From Streptomyces clavuligerus (GTDB lineage: Bacteria; Actinomycetota; Actinomycetes; Streptomycetales; Streptomycetaceae): a stretch of DNA of 64,000 nt. The notes below the pieces were generated by a model, which had not been told where the DNA came from, did not search any database, and saw only the letters and a program-made list of their open reading frames with translations. The stretch covers positions 2,542,001 through 2,606,000 of the forward strand of contig NZ_CP027858.1 in assembly GCF_005519465.1 (NCBI RefSeq). Direction: 5' to 3'. Of this stretch, positions 49,163 through 60,351 are shown in pieces. The translations under genes and the position numbers were made by a program. Positions within the stretch are counted from its first letter, which is position 1, and each line of letters opens with the position of its first letter.

Positions 49163-50534
49163 CGTCAGCCTCCTTTCCTTCGCGAGATCCCTCACTCACA
49201 GTGTCGGGTCCACCACTGACAATCAGCTCGCGTTCACGGCGCGGGCGCCTGCGCGGCACCGGCGGCAGGGTCTGCCCGGGCAGCGGGGGAACGGGATAGC
49301 CGCCCGCCATCGGGTCGAAGTCCGGGGCCGCCGCCTCCCGGTCGCCCTGCTCCTGCTGGTCCCGCCGGTCGCGGAAGATGTCCGCGACGAAGGAGAGCAG
49401 CAGCAGGGCGATCACCGCTCCGGCGACATAGAGCACGATCTGCTGGAAGTCGTAGTTCTCGTTCCGCAGCGCCCGGACGGTCGCGACCAGCATCAGCCAG
49501 ACCACCGATACCGGGATGAGCACCTTCCAGCCGAGCTTCATGAGCTGGTCGTAGCGGACCCGGGGCAGCGTGCCGCGCAGCCAGATGAAGAAGAACAGCA
49601 GCAACTGGACCTTGATGACGAACCAGAGCATCGGCCACCAGCCGTGGTTGGCGCCCTCCCAGAAGGTGGAGATCGGGTAGGGGGCCCGCCAGCCGCCCAG
49701 GAAGAGGGTGACCGACACGGCGGAGACGGTGACCATGTTGACGTACTCCGCCAGCATGAACAGCGCGAACTTGATCGAGCTGTACTCGGTGTTGAAGCCG
49801 CCGACGAGATCGCCCTCGGACTCCGGCATGTCGAACGGCGCCCGGTTGGTCTCTCCCACCATCGTGACGATGTAGATGATGAACGAGACCGGCAGCAGCA
49901 GCACATACCAGCGGTCCGCCTGCGCCTCCACGATCGCCGAGGTCGACATCGAGCCGGAGTAGAGGAAGACGGAGGCGAAGGCCGCGCCCATCGCGATCTC
50001 GTACGAGATCATCTGCGCGCAGGAGCGGAGCCCGCCGAGCAGCGGATAGGTGGAGCCGGACGACCAGCCCGCCAGCACGATGCCGTAGATGCCGACCGAG
50101 GCGACCGCGAGGACGTAGAGCATCGCGATCGGCAGATCGGTGAGCTGCATCGTGGTGCGCTGGCCGAAGATCGAGACCTCGTTGCCCGCCGGGCCGAAGG
50201 GGATGACCGCGATCGCCATGAACGCGGGGATGGCGGCGACGATCGGCGCGAGGATGTAGACGACCTTGTCCGCGCGCTTGACGACGACGTCCTCCTTCAG
50301 CATCAGCTTGACGCCGTCGGCGAGGGACTGGAGCAGCCCCCAGGGGCCGTGCCGGTTGGGGCCGATGCGCAACTGCATCCAGGCGACGACCTTGCGTTCC
50401 CAGACGATCGAGAACAGCACCGTCACCATGAGGAAGGCGAAGCAGAACACCGCCTTGATCAGCACCAGCCACCAGGGGTCGCGCCCGAACATCGAGAGGT
50501 CCTCGGCCGCGAGGACCTGCACCTGGGAGATCAT
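49155..50534 (-). CDS. nuoH: NADH-quinone oxidoreductase subunit H, main operon
   Basis: 459 residues. Quinone-chamber membrane subunit with [20 protein letters not shown] (near 75-95), [32 protein letters not shown] and [20 protein letters not shown]. The C-terminal ~85 residues are a cytoplasmic Arg/Pro-rich extension typical of actinobacteria. ATG 50534 overlaps the nuoG stop (ATGA). Confidence 0.97.
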   Translation of the reverse strand: MISQVQVLAAEDLSMFGRDPWWLVLIKAVFCFAFLMVTVLFSIVWERKVVAWMQLRIGPNRHGPWGLLQSLADGVKLMLKEDVVVKRADKVVYILAPIVAAIPAFMAIAVIPFGPAGNEVSIFGQRTTMQLTDLPIAMLYVLAVASVGIYGIVLAGWSSGSTYPLLGGLRSCAQMISYEIAMGAAFASVFLYSGSMSTSAIVEAQADRWYVLLLPVSFIIYIVTMVGETNRAPFDMPESEGDLVGGFNTEYSSIKFALFMLAEYVNMVTVSAVSVTLFLGGWRAPYPISTFWEGANHGWWPMLWFVIKVQLLLFFFIWLRGTLPRVRYDQLMKLGWKVLIPVSVVWLMLVATVRALRNENYDFQQIVLYVAGAVIALLLLSFVADIFRDRRDQQEQGDREAAAPDFDPMAGGYPVPPLPGQTLPPVPRRRPRRERELIVSGGPDTVSEGSREGKEADGV

Positions 50535-53050
50535 GCGCGCACCTCCGGCGCCGTCGTCGCGGACTGCGGGGCGGCCGGGCCGATCCGGACCAGCTCGCCG
50601 GGGTGGGCCCCGGTGTCGGAGAGCACCCCGCCGCCGGTGGAGTTCAGCGGCAGCCAGACCACCCGGTCGGGCATCTCGGTGATCGCGAGCGGCAGCCGTA
50701 CGGTGCCCGCGGGGCCGGTGACGGCCAGCTCCTCGCCGTCCTGGACGCCGGACTCGGCCGCCGTGGCCGCCGAGAGCCGGACGACGGCGGCGTGCCGGGT
50801 ACCGGCCAGCGCCTCGTCACCGCGTTGCAGCAGCCCCTGGTCGAGCAGGAGGCGGTGGCCCGCGAGCACGGCCTCGCCGTCACCCGCGCGGGGCAGCGGA
50901 CGGGCGGACTCCATCGGCTCGGTGGCCCCCGGTCCGCCCCAGGTGCCCAGCCGGTGCATCTCCCGGCGCACGGCGGCGACATCGGGCAGCCCGAAGGGCA
51001 CGTCCATGGCGTCCGCGAGCATATGGAGCACCCGGGCGTCGGACGGGGCGAGCCCGCGGGTCATCTGCTCGGGCTTGAGCGCCGCCTCGAAGGGCCGGGC
51101 CCGGCCCTCCCAGTCGAGGAACGTGCCGGACTTCTCGGCGACCGCGGCCACCGGGAGGACCACGTCGGCCCGCTCGGTGACCTCGCTCGGCGCCAGCTCC
51201 AGGGAGACCAGGAAACCGACGGCGGCCAGGGCCTCGCGGGCCCGCGCCGGGTCGGGCAGATCGGCGACCTCGACGCCCGCGACCAGCAGGGCGCCCAGCT
51301 CGCCGGTGGCCGCCGCGGCCACGATCCGGCCGGTGTCCCGCCCATAGGCGCGCGGGAGTTCACGGACCCGCCAGATCTCGGCGGTCTCCTCACGGGCGCG
51401 CGGGTCGGTGGCGGGGCGTCCGCCGGGCAGCAGCGAGGGCAGCGCGCCCGCCTCGACCGCGCCGCGCTCACCGGCCCGGCGCGGAATCCACACCAGCCGG
51501 GCGCCGGTCGCGGTGGCGGTGCGGACGGCGGCGGTGAAGCCGCCGGGGACCGCGGCGAGCCGTTCGCCGACGACGATGACCGCGCCCTCCGCGCGCAGCG
51601 CGTCGGCGGCCTGGGCCCCGGCACCGCCCGCGTCCAGTCCGACCTGTCCGCTGAGGGCGTCCAGCCACTCGGTCTCGGTGCCGGGCGCGGCGGGCAGCAA
51701 GGTGCCGCCCGCCTTGGCCAGGCCCCGGGTGGCGTGGCTCGCGAGGGCGTAGACGCGCTGCCCGTGCTTGCGGTGGGCCTTGCGCAGCCGCAGGAAGACC
51801 CCGGGGGCCTCCTCCTCGGCCTCGAAGCCGACGAGCAGGACCGCGGGGGCGCGCTCCAGGAGCGCATAGGTCACGGCCCGACCGCCGTCCGCGAGGTCGC
51901 GGCCCTTTCCGGCCACCCGCGCGGCGAGGAAGTCGGCCTCCTCCGGGGAGTGGACCCGGGCCCGGAAGTCGATGTCGTTGGTGTCGAGGGCGACCCGGGC
52001 GAACTTGGCGTACGCGTAGGCATCCTCGACGGTGAGCCGGCCGCCGGTGAGCACCCCCGCCCGGCCGCGGGCCGCGCCCAGACCGGCCGCCGCCGCTTCG
52101 AGCGCCTCGGGCCAGCTCGCGGGCCGGAGCGCGCCATCGGCGTCGCGCACCAGCGGGGTGGTGAGCCGGTCCTTGCCCTGGGCGTAGCGGAAGGCGAACC
52201 GCCCCTTGTCGCAGATCCACTCCTCGTTGACCTCGGGGTCGTCGGCGGCGAGCCGCCGCATGACCTTGCCCCGGCGGTGGTCGGTGCGGGTGGCGCAGCC
52301 CCCGGCGCAGTGCTCGCAGACGCTCGGCGAGGAGACCAGGTCGAAGGGGCGGGAACGGAAGCGGTAGGCGGCCGAGGTCAGCGCGCCCACCGGACAGATC
52401 TGGATGGTGTTGCCGGAGAAGTACGAGGCGAAGGGGTCGCCCTCACCGGTGCCGACCTGCTGGAGCGCGCCCCGTTCCACGAGTTCGATCATCGGGTCGC
52501 CCGCGATCTGGTTCGAGAAGCGGGTACAGCGGGCGCACAGCACACAGCGCTCGCGGTCGAGCAGCACCTGGGTGGAGATCGGTACCGGCTTCTCGTAGGT
52601 CCGCTTCCTGCCCTCGAAGCGGGACTCGGCCCCGCCGTGGGACATCGCCTGGTTCTGGAGGGGGCACTCGCCGCCCTTGTCGCAGACGGGGCAGTCCAGC
52701 GGATGGTTGATCAGCAGCAGCTCCATCACGCCCTGCTGCGCCTTCTCGGCGGCGGGCGAGGTGAGCTGCGACCTGACCACCATGCCGTCGGTGCAGGTGA
52801 TGGTGCAGGAGGCCATCGGCTTGCGCTGGCCCTCGACCTCGACGATGCACTGGCGGCAGGCTCCGGCGGGGTCCAGCAGGGGGTGGTCGCAGAAGCGGGG
52901 GATCTCGATGCCGAGGAGTTCGGCGGCCCGGATGACGAGCGTCCCCTTGGGCACGCTGATCTCCGCGCCGTCGATGGTCAGCGTGACCAGGTCCTCGGGC
53001 GGCTTGGCCGCCTGGCCACCCCCGGAGGGAGCGCCGGTGGTCACGGTCAT
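50531..53050 (-). CDS. nuoG: NADH-quinone oxidoreductase subunit G, main operon
   Basis: 839 residues. N-terminal 2Fe-2S domain ([15 protein letters not shown]), His/Cys-ligated N5 ([19 protein letters not shown]), N4 (CVLCARC, ICPVGAL), then a molybdopterin-oxidoreductase-like fold with the extra N7 cluster (CEHCAGGC and ICDKGRF). The MGD-type domain is structural in complex I. ATG 53050 overlaps the nuoF stop (ATGA). NuoG has no counterpart in the second operon. Confidence 0.97.
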   Translation of the reverse strand: MTVTTGAPSGGGQAAKPPEDLVTLTIDGAEISVPKGTLVIRAAELLGIEIPRFCDHPLLDPAGACRQCIVEVEGQRKPMASCTITCTDGMVVRSQLTSPAAEKAQQGVMELLLINHPLDCPVCDKGGECPLQNQAMSHGGAESRFEGRKRTYEKPVPISTQVLLDRERCVLCARCTRFSNQIAGDPMIELVERGALQQVGTGEGDPFASYFSGNTIQICPVGALTSAAYRFRSRPFDLVSSPSVCEHCAGGCATRTDHRRGKVMRRLAADDPEVNEEWICDKGRFAFRYAQGKDRLTTPLVRDADGALRPASWPEALEAAAAGLGAARGRAGVLTGGRLTVEDAYAYAKFARVALDTNDIDFRARVHSPEEADFLAARVAGKGRDLADGGRAVTYALLERAPAVLLVGFEAEEEAPGVFLRLRKAHRKHGQRVYALASHATRGLAKAGGTLLPAAPGTETEWLDALSGQVGLDAGGAGAQAADALRAEGAVIVVGERLAAVPGGFTAAVRTATATGARLVWIPRRAGERGAVEAGALPSLLPGGRPATDPRAREETAEIWRVRELPRAYGRDTGRIVAAAATGELGALLVAGVEVADLPDPARAREALAAVGFLVSLELAPSEVTERADVVLPVAAVAEKSGTFLDWEGRARPFEAALKPEQMTRGLAPSDARVLHMLADAMDVPFGLPDVAAVRREMHRLGTWGGPGATEPMESARPLPRAGDGEAVLAGHRLLLDQGLLQRGDEALAGTRHAAVVRLSAATAAESGVQDGEELAVTGPAGTVRLPLAITEMPDRVVWLPLNSTGGGVLSDTGAHPGELVRIGPAAPQSATTAPEVRA

Positions 53051-54423
53051 GCGGTCACCTCCGTGGGGTGGTCGGCCCAAGCGGTGGACTTGGCCGGGTC
53101 GAAGGGGCAGCCCGCTCCGTCGAGGTGCGCCTCGTACTCCGCGCGGAAGTAGCGGAGCGAGGAGAAGATCGGGGACGCGGCGCCGTCGCCGAGGGCGCAG
53201 AAGGACTTGCCGTTGATGTTGTCGGCGATGTCCGCGAGCTTGTCGAGGTCGGCGGGCGCGCCCTTGCCGTCCTCGATGTCGCGCAGGAGCTGGACGAGCC
53301 AGTAGGTGCCCTCGCGGCAGGGGGTGCACTTGCCGCAGGACTCATGGGCGTAGAACTCGGTCCAGCGGGTGACGGCCCGCACCACGCAGGTGGTCTCGTC
53401 GAAGCACTGGAGCGCCTTGGTGCCGAGCATGGACCCGGCGGCGGCGACGCCCTCGTAGTCGAGGGGGACGTCGAGGTGTTCCTCGGTGAGCAGCGGGGTG
53501 GAGGAGCCGCCGGGGGTCCAGAACTTCAGCCGGTGGCCGGGGCGCATGCCGCCGCTCATGTCGAGGAGCTGGCGCAGGGTGATCCCGAGCGGGGCCTCGT
53601 ACTGTCCGGGGCTCGCCACATGGCCGCTGAGCGAGTAGAGCGTGAAGCCCGCGGACTTATCGCTGCCCATCGAACGGAACCAGTCCTTGCCCCGGTGCAG
53701 GATCGCGGGAACCGACGCGATGGACTCGACGTTGTTCACCACAGTGGGGCACGCGTACAGACCGGCGACCGCGGGGAAGGGGGGTCGCAGCCGGGGCTGG
53801 CCGCGGCGTCCTTCGAGCGAGTCGAGCAGCGCGGTCTCCTCACCGCAGATGTACGCGCCCGCGCCCGCGTGCACCGTGATGTCGAGATCGAGTCCGCTGC
53901 CGAGGATGTTCCGGCCCAGATAGCCCGCTTCATAGGCTTCCCGTACGGCCTCGTGGAGCCTGCGGAGGACGGGGACGACCTCGCCGCGCAGATAGATGAA
54001 GGCATGGTTCGAACGGATCGCCCAACAGGCGATGATCATCCCCTCGATGAGGGAATGCGGGTTGGCGAAGAGGAGCGGGATGTCCTTGCAGGTCCCGGGC
54101 TCCGATTCGTCGGCGTTGACAACTAGATAGTGCGGTTTGCCGTCTCCCTGGGGGATGAACTGCCACTTCATCCCGGTGGGGAAGCCCGCGCCGCCCCGGC
54201 CGCGCAGCCCGGAGTCCTTGACATGGGCGATGAGGTCGTCGGGGGCCATGGCCAGGGCCTTGCGCAGGCCCTGGTAGCCGTCGTGGCGCCGATAGGTCTC
54301 CAGCGTCCAGGACTCCTCCTCGTCCCAGAAGGCCGACAGGACGGGGGTCAGGAGCTGCTCGGGGCCCTGTCCCTCGTCGGCCGGGGGACGGGCGGTGTCG
54401 CCCTGCTCCGTGGACAAGGTCAT
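53047..54423 (-). CDS. nuoF: NADH-quinone oxidoreductase subunit F, main operon
   Basis: 458 residues, the NADH- and FMN-binding entry subunit. [13 protein letters not shown] (near 75-87) binds [26 protein letters not shown] follows, and the N3 4Fe-4S ligands are in [13 protein letters not shown] plus a later Cys (FCALGD). A ~45-residue hydrophilic leader precedes the domain. ATG 54423 shares one base with the nuoE stop. Confidence 0.97.
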   Translation of the reverse strand: MTLSTEQGDTARPPADEGQGPEQLLTPVLSAFWDEEESWTLETYRRHDGYQGLRKALAMAPDDLIAHVKDSGLRGRGGAGFPTGMKWQFIPQGDGKPHYLVVNADESEPGTCKDIPLLFANPHSLIEGMIIACWAIRSNHAFIYLRGEVVPVLRRLHEAVREAYEAGYLGRNILGSGLDLDITVHAGAGAYICGEETALLDSLEGRRGQPRLRPPFPAVAGLYACPTVVNNVESIASVPAILHRGKDWFRSMGSDKSAGFTLYSLSGHVASPGQYEAPLGITLRQLLDMSGGMRPGHRLKFWTPGGSSTPLLTEEHLDVPLDYEGVAAAGSMLGTKALQCFDETTCVVRAVTRWTEFYAHESCGKCTPCREGTYWLVQLLRDIEDGKGAPADLDKLADIADNINGKSFCALGDGAASPIFSSLRYFRAEYEAHLDGAGCPFDPAKSTAWADHPTEVTA

Positions 54424-55271
54424 CACTCCCCCTCCTCGGTGACCGGCCCGGACGGGTGGCCGGGGCCGGAGTCCGCGGTGGGCCGCGGTGCGTCCTGTGG
54501 GCCGCGGTGCCGGGAACCGGGCCGGGGCGTGTCCTGGGCGGTCTCGCCGCGGGGGGCGACCACCTTCGCCGGGCCCTCGCCCTTGGCCAGCCGGAGCCCG
54601 ACGAGGGAGGCGGGTCCGGCGCCGCCGCTCGCGGCGGTGGCCCCGGGGCGCTCGTCCGGGAATCCGGCGAGGATGCGGGCGGTCTCCCGGAAGGTGCACA
54701 GGGGCGCGCCGCGGGTGGGGCTCACGGGGCGGCCCGCGCGCAGGTCGTCCACGAGGGCGCGGGCGGACGCGGGGGTCTGGTTGTCGAAGAACTCCCAGTT
54801 CACCATCACCACGGGGGCGAAGTCGCAGGCCGCGTTGCACTCGATGTGCTCCAGCGTGACCTTGCCGTCCTCGGTGGTCCCGTTGTTGCCGACGCCGAGG
54901 TGTTCCTTGAGGTCCTCGAAGATGGCGTCCCCGCCCATGACGGCGCAGAGGGTGTTGGTGCAGACCCCGACCTGGTAGTCGCCGGAGGGCCCGCGGCGGT
55001 ACATGGTGTAGAAGGTGGCCACGGCGGTGACCTCGGCGGTGGTCAGATCGAGCACCTCGGCGCAGAAGCGCATACCGGTGCGGGAGACGAAGCCCTCCTC
55101 GGACTGCACCAGGTGGAGCAGCGGCAGCAGTGCCGAACGGGAGTCGGGGTAGCGGGAGATGACGTCCTTGGCGTCCGTCTCCAGCCTGGCCCGCACCTCG
55201 GCCGGGTAGTCGGGGGCGGGGAGCTGGGGCATCCCGAGCGCCACTTCCTGCTTGGGCGACTGGGCCGTCAT
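54423..55271 (-). CDS. nuoE: NADH-quinone oxidoreductase subunit E, main operon
   Basis: 282 residues. Thioredoxin-like 2Fe-2S (N1a) subunit with ligands in [12 protein letters not shown] and [10 protein letters not shown]. The core ends near residue 200 ([19 protein letters not shown]); ~80 extra residues are Pro/Gly/Ala-rich and probably disordered. ATG 55271 overlaps the nuoD stop (ATGA). Confidence 0.96.
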   Translation of the reverse strand: MTAQSPKQEVALGMPQLPAPDYPAEVRARLETDAKDVISRYPDSRSALLPLLHLVQSEEGFVSRTGMRFCAEVLDLTTAEVTAVATFYTMYRRGPSGDYQVGVCTNTLCAVMGGDAIFEDLKEHLGVGNNGTTEDGKVTLEHIECNAACDFAPVVMVNWEFFDNQTPASARALVDDLRAGRPVSPTRGAPLCTFRETARILAGFPDERPGATAASGGAGPASLVGLRLAKGEGPAKVVAPRGETAQDTPRPGSRHRGPQDAPRPTADSGPGHPSGPVTEEGE

Positions 55272-56653
55272 CGGTCGACGCCTCCCATCACGGGGTCGAT
55301 GGACGCGACGGCGACGATGACGTCGGCGACCTGGCCGCCCTCGCACATCGCCGCCATGGACTGGAGGTTGGTGAAGGAGGGGTCCCGGAAGTGGACCCGG
55401 TAGGGGCGGGTGCCGCCGTCGGAGACGACATGGGCGCCGAGTTCGCCCTTGGGGGATTCGACGGCCGCGTACGCCTGTCCGGCGGGGACCCTGAACCCCT
55501 CAGTGACCAGCTTGAAGTGGTGGATCAGGGCCTCCATGGAGGTGCCCATGATCTTCTTGATGTGGTCGAGGGAGTTGCCGAGTCCATCGGGCCCGAGGGC
55601 GAGCTGCGCGGGCCAGGCGATCTTCTTGTCGGCGACCATGACGGGGCCGGGGGCGAGCCGTTCGACGCACTGCTCGACGATCCGCAGCGACTGCCGCATC
55701 TCCTCCAGACGGATCAGGAAGCGGCCGTAGGAGTCGCAGGTGTCGGCGGTGGGGACCTCGAAGTCGTAGGTCTCGTAACCGCAGTACGGGTCGGTCTTGC
55801 GCAGGTCGTGCGGCAGCCCGGCGGCGCGCAGGATCGGGCCGGTGGCGCCCAGCGCCATGCAGCCGGTCAGGTCGAGATGGCCGATGCCCTGCATCCGGGC
55901 CTTGAAGATGGGGTTGCCGGTGGCGAGCTTGTCGTACTCCGGCAGGTTCTTCTTCATGGTCTTCACGAACTCGCGCAGCCGGTCCACGGCGCCCGCGGGC
56001 AGATCCTGGGCGAGGCCGCCGGGGCGGATGTAGGCGTGGTTCATCCGCAGCCCGGTGATCAGCTCATAGAGGTCGAGGATCAGCTCGCGGTCGCGGAAGC
56101 CGTAGATCATGATGGTGGTGGCGCCCAGCTCCATGCCGCCGGTGGCGATGCACACCAGATGCGAGGAGAGCCGGTTCAGCTCCATCAGCAGCACCCGGAT
56201 GACGGAGGCGCGGTCCGGGATCTGGTCCTCGATGCCCAGCAGCTTCTCGACCGCGAGGCAGTAGGCCGCCTCGTTGAAGAAGGGCGTGAGGTAGTCCATG
56301 CGCGTCACGAAGGTGGTGCCCTGGGTCCAGTTCCGGAATTCGAGGTTCTTCTCGATGCCGGTGTGGAGGTAGCCGATACCGCAGCGGGCCTCGGTGACGG
56401 TCTCGCCGTCGATCTCCAGGATCAGCCGGAGCACTCCGTGGGTGGACGGGTGCTGGGGCCCCATGTTGACGACGATGCGCTCGTCGTCGGCGCGGGCGGC
56501 GCTCTCGGCGACCTCGTCCCAGTCGCCGCCGGTGACCGTGTAGACCGTGCCTTCGGTGGTCTCGCGGGACTGGGCGGGCGCGGTCCCGCCGGAGGGGTCC
56601 GCCGGGGCGTCCACCGGGTGGTCCGCGGGGTGGTCCGCGTGGGAAGTGGCCAT
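55268..56653 (-). CDS. nuoD: NADH-quinone oxidoreductase subunit D, main operon
   Basis: 461 residues, 49-kDa subunit forming the quinone pocket with Nuo[21 protein letters not shown] (near 63-82) contains the quinone-site His; [41 protein letters not shown] and the C-terminal [19 protein letters not shown] are family hallmarks. It is the only nuoD in the window, and the second operon would need it or a substitute. ATG 56653. Confidence 0.97.
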   Translation of the reverse strand: MATSHADHPADHPVDAPADPSGGTAPAQSRETTEGTVYTVTGGDWDEVAESAARADDERIVVNMGPQHPSTHGVLRLILEIDGETVTEARCGIGYLHTGIEKNLEFRNWTQGTTFVTRMDYLTPFFNEAAYCLAVEKLLGIEDQIPDRASVIRVLLMELNRLSSHLVCIATGGMELGATTIMIYGFRDRELILDLYELITGLRMNHAYIRPGGLAQDLPAGAVDRLREFVKTMKKNLPEYDKLATGNPIFKARMQGIGHLDLTGCMALGATGPILRAAGLPHDLRKTDPYCGYETYDFEVPTADTCDSYGRFLIRLEEMRQSLRIVEQCVERLAPGPVMVADKKIAWPAQLALGPDGLGNSLDHIKKIMGTSMEALIHHFKLVTEGFRVPAGQAYAAVESPKGELGAHVVSDGGTRPYRVHFRDPSFTNLQSMAAMCEGGQVADVIVAVASIDPVMGGVDR

Positions 56654-57381
56654 CAGCTGTACGACCTCCGCTGGTCCGGAGCCGGGATCTGGGCGCCCTT
56701 GTACTCGACGGCGATGCCACCGAGCGGATAGTCCTTGCGCTGGGGGAAGCCCTGCCAGTCGTCCGGCATCATGATTCGGGTGAGGGCGGGGTGGCCGTCG
56801 AAGACCAGGCCGAAGAAGTCGTAGGTCTCGCGCTCGTGCCAGTCGTTGGTGGGATAGACGGAGACCAGCGACGGGATGTGCGGATCGGCGTCGGGGGCGC
56901 TGACCTCGACGCGGATCAGCCGGCCGTGGGTGAGCGAGCGCAGATGGTAGACGGCGTGCAGCTCGCGGCCCTTGTCCTCGGGGTAGTGGACCCCGCTGAC
57001 CCCGGTGCACAGCTCGAAGCGGAGCGCGGGGTCGTCGCGCAGGGTGCGGGCGACCTGGAGCAGATGCTCCCGTTCGATGTGGAAGGTCAGCTCCCCCCGG
57101 TCCACGACGGTCTGCGCGATGGCGTGCTCGGGGACGAGCCCCTGTTCTTCGAGCGCGCCCTCCAGCTCGTCGGCGACCTCGTCGAACCAGCCGCCGTAGG
57201 GGCGGGAGGCCGGGCCCGGCAGCCGTACGGAGCGGACGAGTCCGCCGTAGCCGGAGGTGTCGCCGCCGTTGGCGGCGCCGAACATGCCGCGCTGGACGCG
57301 GATCTCCTCGCCGTGCTCACCGCGCTGGCCGGGGAGGTTCTGCTCGCTGAGTTCCTTCTCGGGGTTCGGCTGGTCCGTCAT
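56653..57381 (-). CDS. nuoC: NADH-quinone oxidoreductase subunit C, main operon
   Basis: 242 residues, 30-kDa subunit. Signature [19 protein letters not shown] (near 175-195) and [26 protein letters not shown]-terminal ~45 residues are variable ([16 protein letters not shown]). It is separated from nuoB by 91 bp, the only sizeable gap in the operon. The C-terminus shares the stop/start junction with nuoD. Confidence 0.97.
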   Translation of the reverse strand: MTDQPNPEKELSEQNLPGQRGEHGEEIRVQRGMFGAANGGDTSGYGGLVRSVRLPGPASRPYGGWFDEVADELEGALEEQGLVPEHAIAQTVVDRGELTFHIEREHLLQVARTLRDDPALRFELCTGVSGVHYPEDKGRELHAVYHLRSLTHGRLIRVEVSAPDADPHIPSLVSVYPTNDWHERETYDFFGLVFDGHPALTRIMMPDDWQGFPQRKDYPLGGIAVEYKGAQIPAPDQRRSYS

Positions 57382-57472
57382 CGCCCCTCCTCGGGGGCCG
57401 TGCCCCGGCCACTGCGGCGCGGGGGTGCGGCCCGGTCCTTGGTCGGCCGCCCGGCCGCGGGGTGTGTCCCGC

Positions 57473-58027
57473 TCACCGGAGCAGTCCCTTCATCTCGATC
57501 AGCGGCAGCGCCTTGAGCGCCGCCTGCTCCGCCTCCCGGGCCGCCTCCTCCGCGTTCACGCCGAGGTGCGAGGACTGGATCTTCTGGTGCAGCTTGAGGA
57601 TCGCGTCCATCAGCATCTCGGGGCGGGGCGGGCAGCCGGGCAGATAGATGTCCACGGGGACGATGTGGTCGACGCCCTGCACGATCGCGTAGTTGTTGAA
57701 CATCCCGCCGGAGGACGCGCAGACGCCCATGGAGATGACCCACTTGGGGTTGGGCATCTGGTCGTAGACCTGCCGCAGCACCGGGGCCATCTTCTGGCTG
57801 ACCCGGCCGGCCACGATCATCAGATCGGCCTGGCGCGGCGAGCCGCGGAAGACCTCCATACCGAAGCGGGCCAGGTCGTACCGGCCCGCGCCGGTGGTCA
57901 TCATCTCGATGGCGCAGCAGGCCAGGCCGAAGGTGGCGGGGAAGACCGACGCCTTGCGCACCCAGCCGGCGGCCTGTTCCACGGTGGTCAGCAGAAAACC
58001 GCTCGGCAGCTTCTCTTCGAGTCCCAT
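57473..58027 (-). CDS. nuoB: NADH-quinone oxidoreductase subunit B, main operon
   Basis: 184 residues. The N2 cluster ligands Cys37-Cys38 ([10 protein letters not shown]), Cys103 (MGVCASSGG) and Cys132 (LPGCPPRPE) are all present. Normal family length, unlike the extended copy in the second operon. Start at 58027, 21 bp after nuoA. The C-terminal helix is Glu/Ala-rich. Confidence 0.97.
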   Translation of the reverse strand: MGLEEKLPSGFLLTTVEQAAGWVRKASVFPATFGLACCAIEMMTTGAGRYDLARFGMEVFRGSPRQADLMIVAGRVSQKMAPVLRQVYDQMPNPKWVISMGVCASSGGMFNNYAIVQGVDHIVPVDIYLPGCPPRPEMLMDAILKLHQKIQSSHLGVNAEEAAREAEQAALKALPLIEMKGLLR

Positions 58028-58048
58028 TGGTCGCTCAGCCCCTCAGCC

Positions 58049-58408
58049 TCAGTCCCATTCCAGACCGCCGCGCCGCCAGACATACGCGTACGCGACGAAC
58101 ACGGTGAGCACGAAGAGCAGCATCTCGACGAGCCCGAAAAGCCCCAGCGCGTCAAAGCTGACCGCCCAGGGGTAGAGAAAGACGATTTCGATGTCGAAGA
58201 CGATGAAGAGCATCGCCGTCAGGTAGTACTTGATGGGAAAGCGACCGCCTCCGGCCGGCGTCGGTGTCGGCTCGATGCCGCACTCGTACGCTTCGAGCTT
58301 TGCCCGGTTGTACCGCTTGGGGCCGATCAACGTGGCCATGACCACGGAGAAGATCGCAAACCCTGCCCCGAGGGCGCCGAGCACAAGGATGGGCGCGTAG
58401 GCATTCAC
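58049..58408 (-). CDS. nuoA: NADH-quinone oxidoreductase subunit A, main operon
   Basis: 119 residues, three helices, with KLEAYECGIEPTPTPAGG (near 36-53) and KYYLTAMLFIVFDIEIVFLYPW. GTG 58408. First gene of the nuoA-N operon; a Rex-type operator lies 79-96 bp upstream of the start, predicting repression at high NAD+/low NADH. Confidence 0.97.
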   Translation of the reverse strand: MNAYAPILVLGALGAGFAIFSVVMATLIGPKRYNRAKLEAYECGIEPTPTPAGGGRFPIKYYLTAMLFIVFDIEIVFLYPWAVSFDALGLFGLVEMLLFVLTVFVAYAYVWRRGGLEWD

Positions 58409-58486
58409 CCTCCTCGCTCCTTCCAGTCGTCCTTGACCGAGTGGACCGCACCGGGCGTCTGGCGCTCCGTCACAAAGATCGCGTTC

Positions 58487-58504
58487 ATGTGAGGCAGTTC
58501 ACAA
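58487..58504 (-). promoter_or_regulatory. Rex (ROP) operator upstream of nuoA
   Basis: ATGTGAGGCAGTTCACAA matches the S. coelicolor Rex site TTGTGAACGCGTTCACAA at 13 of 18 positions, with both conserved half-sites (TGTGA and TTCACA) in place. Rex senses NADH/NAD+ and represses respiratory genes in Streptomyces. Confidence 0.7.
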
Positions 58505-58746
58505 GCCCGATTGCCCCGCATCCTATGCCCGCCGGTCTGTGATCTGCGACACGGGGTCGGGAACCACTCTTGTGATCTCCACCACCCGGCGAACGATCAT
58601 GAACTCGGATGAGGCGTGATCTTCATACGTGAAGCACGCAGTTGATCACCAGAGGTGACATCTCTTGAGGTTTTCGCTGGTGAAAGGCGTCTTGCACTAT
58701 CAAGCCTATGCCTGCTCGGGCAAATTGGCGGTGGCCGCGATCAAGT

Positions 58747-58765
58747 GATAGTAAGCCTTGCCTCA
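58747..58765 (-). promoter_or_regulatory. Weak iron-box (DmdR/IdeR)-like sequence
   Basis: The minus-strand 19-mer TGAGGCAAGGCTTACTATC matches the core of the actinobacterial iron box TTAGGTTAGGCTAACCTAA at 11 of 19 positions, including AGG-N3-AGGCT. It is far from both genes, so this is tentative. Confidence 0.2.
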
Positions 58766-59154
58766 CCTGGCGCGGAGCGCCCTCGCCGCCGCCGCGGAAG
58801 GGGCGGGCGGGGCCCCGTCGGCACACCGTCCGGCCCGCCGCCCGGCAGGCATCACCCCGTCACCTTTCGGACACCGTCCGCACACACGACCGAAGTCGAT
58901 CTGTGACCTGCGCCACGCCGTCCCGGCACCAGGAACACCGGGCTTGGCCAATGATCCGCAAGAGTGGTAAGCGAATGGCAATTCGGACTTTTTTCTGAAA
59001 GTCCATGATCACGGCCATGATCACTGACGCCCGCTTTGTCCGTTGTGGCGTCAATAAGAGCCCACAGAAAACGGATTGATTCATTCCGATCGTAACTGTG
59101 GCGCAACCCACGTTTGTTGTCGGGAACCGGCCGCGGCTGATAGCGGTTGTTCCC

Positions 59155-60042
59155 ATGTCCCACACCGCTCAGATAACCAGCCACCGGAAGCCGCGCCGCC
59201 CCAGCGCCTCCGCCATGGCGCTCCGCGCCGGAGTCGCCGGTGGTGTCCTCAGCACCATCGCGGTGGCCGGGTCCGCCGGAACGGCGAACGCCGAGCCGGT
59301 GACCGAGACCATCGAGATGCCCGTCCTCTCCCCCACCGCCGGTCTCGCGCTGGCCGTCGAGGAGTCCGTCCAGTCCCAGCAGCAAATCGCCTTCGAGCAG
59401 GACGCCCAGGCCCGCGAGGACTCCGCCGCCGACCGCGCCGCGAAGACCGCGAAGAAGGCCAAGGCCGAAGCGGTACGCCTGGCCGAGGCGGAGAAGAAGG
59501 CCGAGGAGAAGCGGGAACGCGAGGAGGCCGCCGCCGCGCGCGCCGCCGAGCAGGAGCGGGCCGCCCGCGCCGCCGAGCGCACCGACCTCTCCACCGCCCG
59601 TACGGCGAGCGCCCCTTCGTCCGGTGCCACCGGAGGAACGACGGGCGGCTCCCAGAGCCAGGCCCCGAGCACCTCCGCCCCGGCGTCCGGCAGCGTGGCC
59701 ACCGTCATCAACTTCCTCAAGGCGCAGCTCGGCGACGCCTATGTGATGGGCGCCACCGGCCCCAACTCCTGGGACTGCTCCAGCCTGGTCCAGGCGGCCT
59801 TCCGCCAGGTGGGCGTCGACCTGCCGCGGATCTCCCAGGAGCAGTCCACCGCCGGTACCCCGGTCGCTCTCTCCAACCTCCAGGTGGGCGACATCCTCTA
59901 CTGGGGCAACGCGGGCAGCGCGTACCACACCGGCGTCTACATCGGCGGCGGCCAGTACCTCGACGCCGCGAACCCCGCCAAGGGTGTGGTCATCCAGGAT
60001 CTGTCGGGCTACCCGGCGACGGGCGCGGTGCGCGTGCTCTGA
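59155..60042 (+). CDS. Secreted NlpC/P60 peptidoglycan endopeptidase
   Basis: 295 residues. Signal peptide to about residue 45 (ALRAGVAGGVLSTIAVAGSA, then TANA-EP). An Ala/Glu/Arg/Lys coiled coil spans ~75-145, a Ser/Thr/Gly linker ~145-180, then the catalytic NlpC/P60 domain: catalytic Cys208 (NSWDCSSLVQAAF) and His258 (AYHTGVYIGGGQYLDA). Predicted to cleave stem peptides in cell-wall remodelling. ATG 59155 is chosen so the signal peptide is N-terminal; a start at 59098 would bury it. Confidence 0.93.
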   Translation: MSHTAQITSHRKPRRPSASAMALRAGVAGGVLSTIAVAGSAGTANAEPVTETIEMPVLSPTAGLALAVEESVQSQQQIAFEQDAQAREDSAADRAAKTAKKAKAEAVRLAEAEKKAEEKREREEAAAARAAEQERAARAAERTDLSTARTASAPSSGATGGTTGGSQSQAPSTSAPASGSVATVINFLKAQLGDAYVMGATGPNSWDCSSLVQAAFRQVGVDLPRISQEQSTAGTPVALSNLQVGDILYWGNAGSAYHTGVYIGGGQYLDAANPAKGVVIQDLSGYPATGAVRVL

Positions 60043-60093
60043 GCGGACCCCACGGGCCCCGAAACGGGCCCCTGAGCCGACTCCTCCGCACGT

Positions 60094-60155
60094 GAACGGG
60101 CTCGAACGGGCTTTGAACGGGCTTGAACGGGGCTCCGAGCGGCCCTGAACGGGCT
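60094..60155. repeat. GAACGGGCT short repeats behind the NlpC/P60 gene
   Basis: GAACGGGCT occurs at 60094, 60104, 60115 and 60147, with a variant carrying one extra G at 60125. The first four are spaced 10-11 bp, about one helical turn. They lie between the gene stop and the terminator. Confidence 0.75.
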
Positions 60156-60176
60156 CCGGAGCGCCGGGCCCACGGC

Positions 60177-60215
60177 CGACGGGGCCGACGGGAATCTCTC
60201 CCGTCGGCCCCGTCG
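60177..60215. terminator. Terminator after the NlpC/P60 gene
   Basis: Perfect 17-bp stem (60177-60193 with 60199-60215) and a 5-nt loop. The 309-bp gap 60043-60351 holds this hairpin and the short repeats; no gene is seen there. Confidence 0.9.
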
Positions 60216-60351
60216 TCGTCCCATCGCCGTGATCGGCGTCCCGGGCGGACCGGACCTCCTGAAGTGGCCCGGCCCGCCCGGCAGTCGCACTCTCCCCCTC
60301 CCGTCGGCCGGAGTGGCCGTGCCGACGGAACCGGTGCGACCGGACTGTGGC

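Larger units (their letters stand above)
58409..59154. other. Long divergent intergenic region, nuoA / nlpC-P60
   Basis: 746 bp with no gene I can support and locally lower GC. It holds the Rex-like site (58487-58504), a hairpin-like GCGTG/CACGC with inner CTTCA/TGAAG (58614-58639), an iron-box-like sequence (58747-58765), a hairpin GGACTTT/AAAGTCC (58985-59004), and two copies of CCATGATCAC (59003-59023). It probably carries promoters for both directions and a long leader for the hydrolase gene. I looked for a ydaO (c-di-AMP) riboswitch and did not recognise one. Confidence 0.6.

Noticed and set aside
58650..59154. ydaO (c-di-AMP) riboswitch before the NlpC/P60 gene
   Set aside because: Expected because of the gene type, but the conserved blocks were not recognisable by eye.
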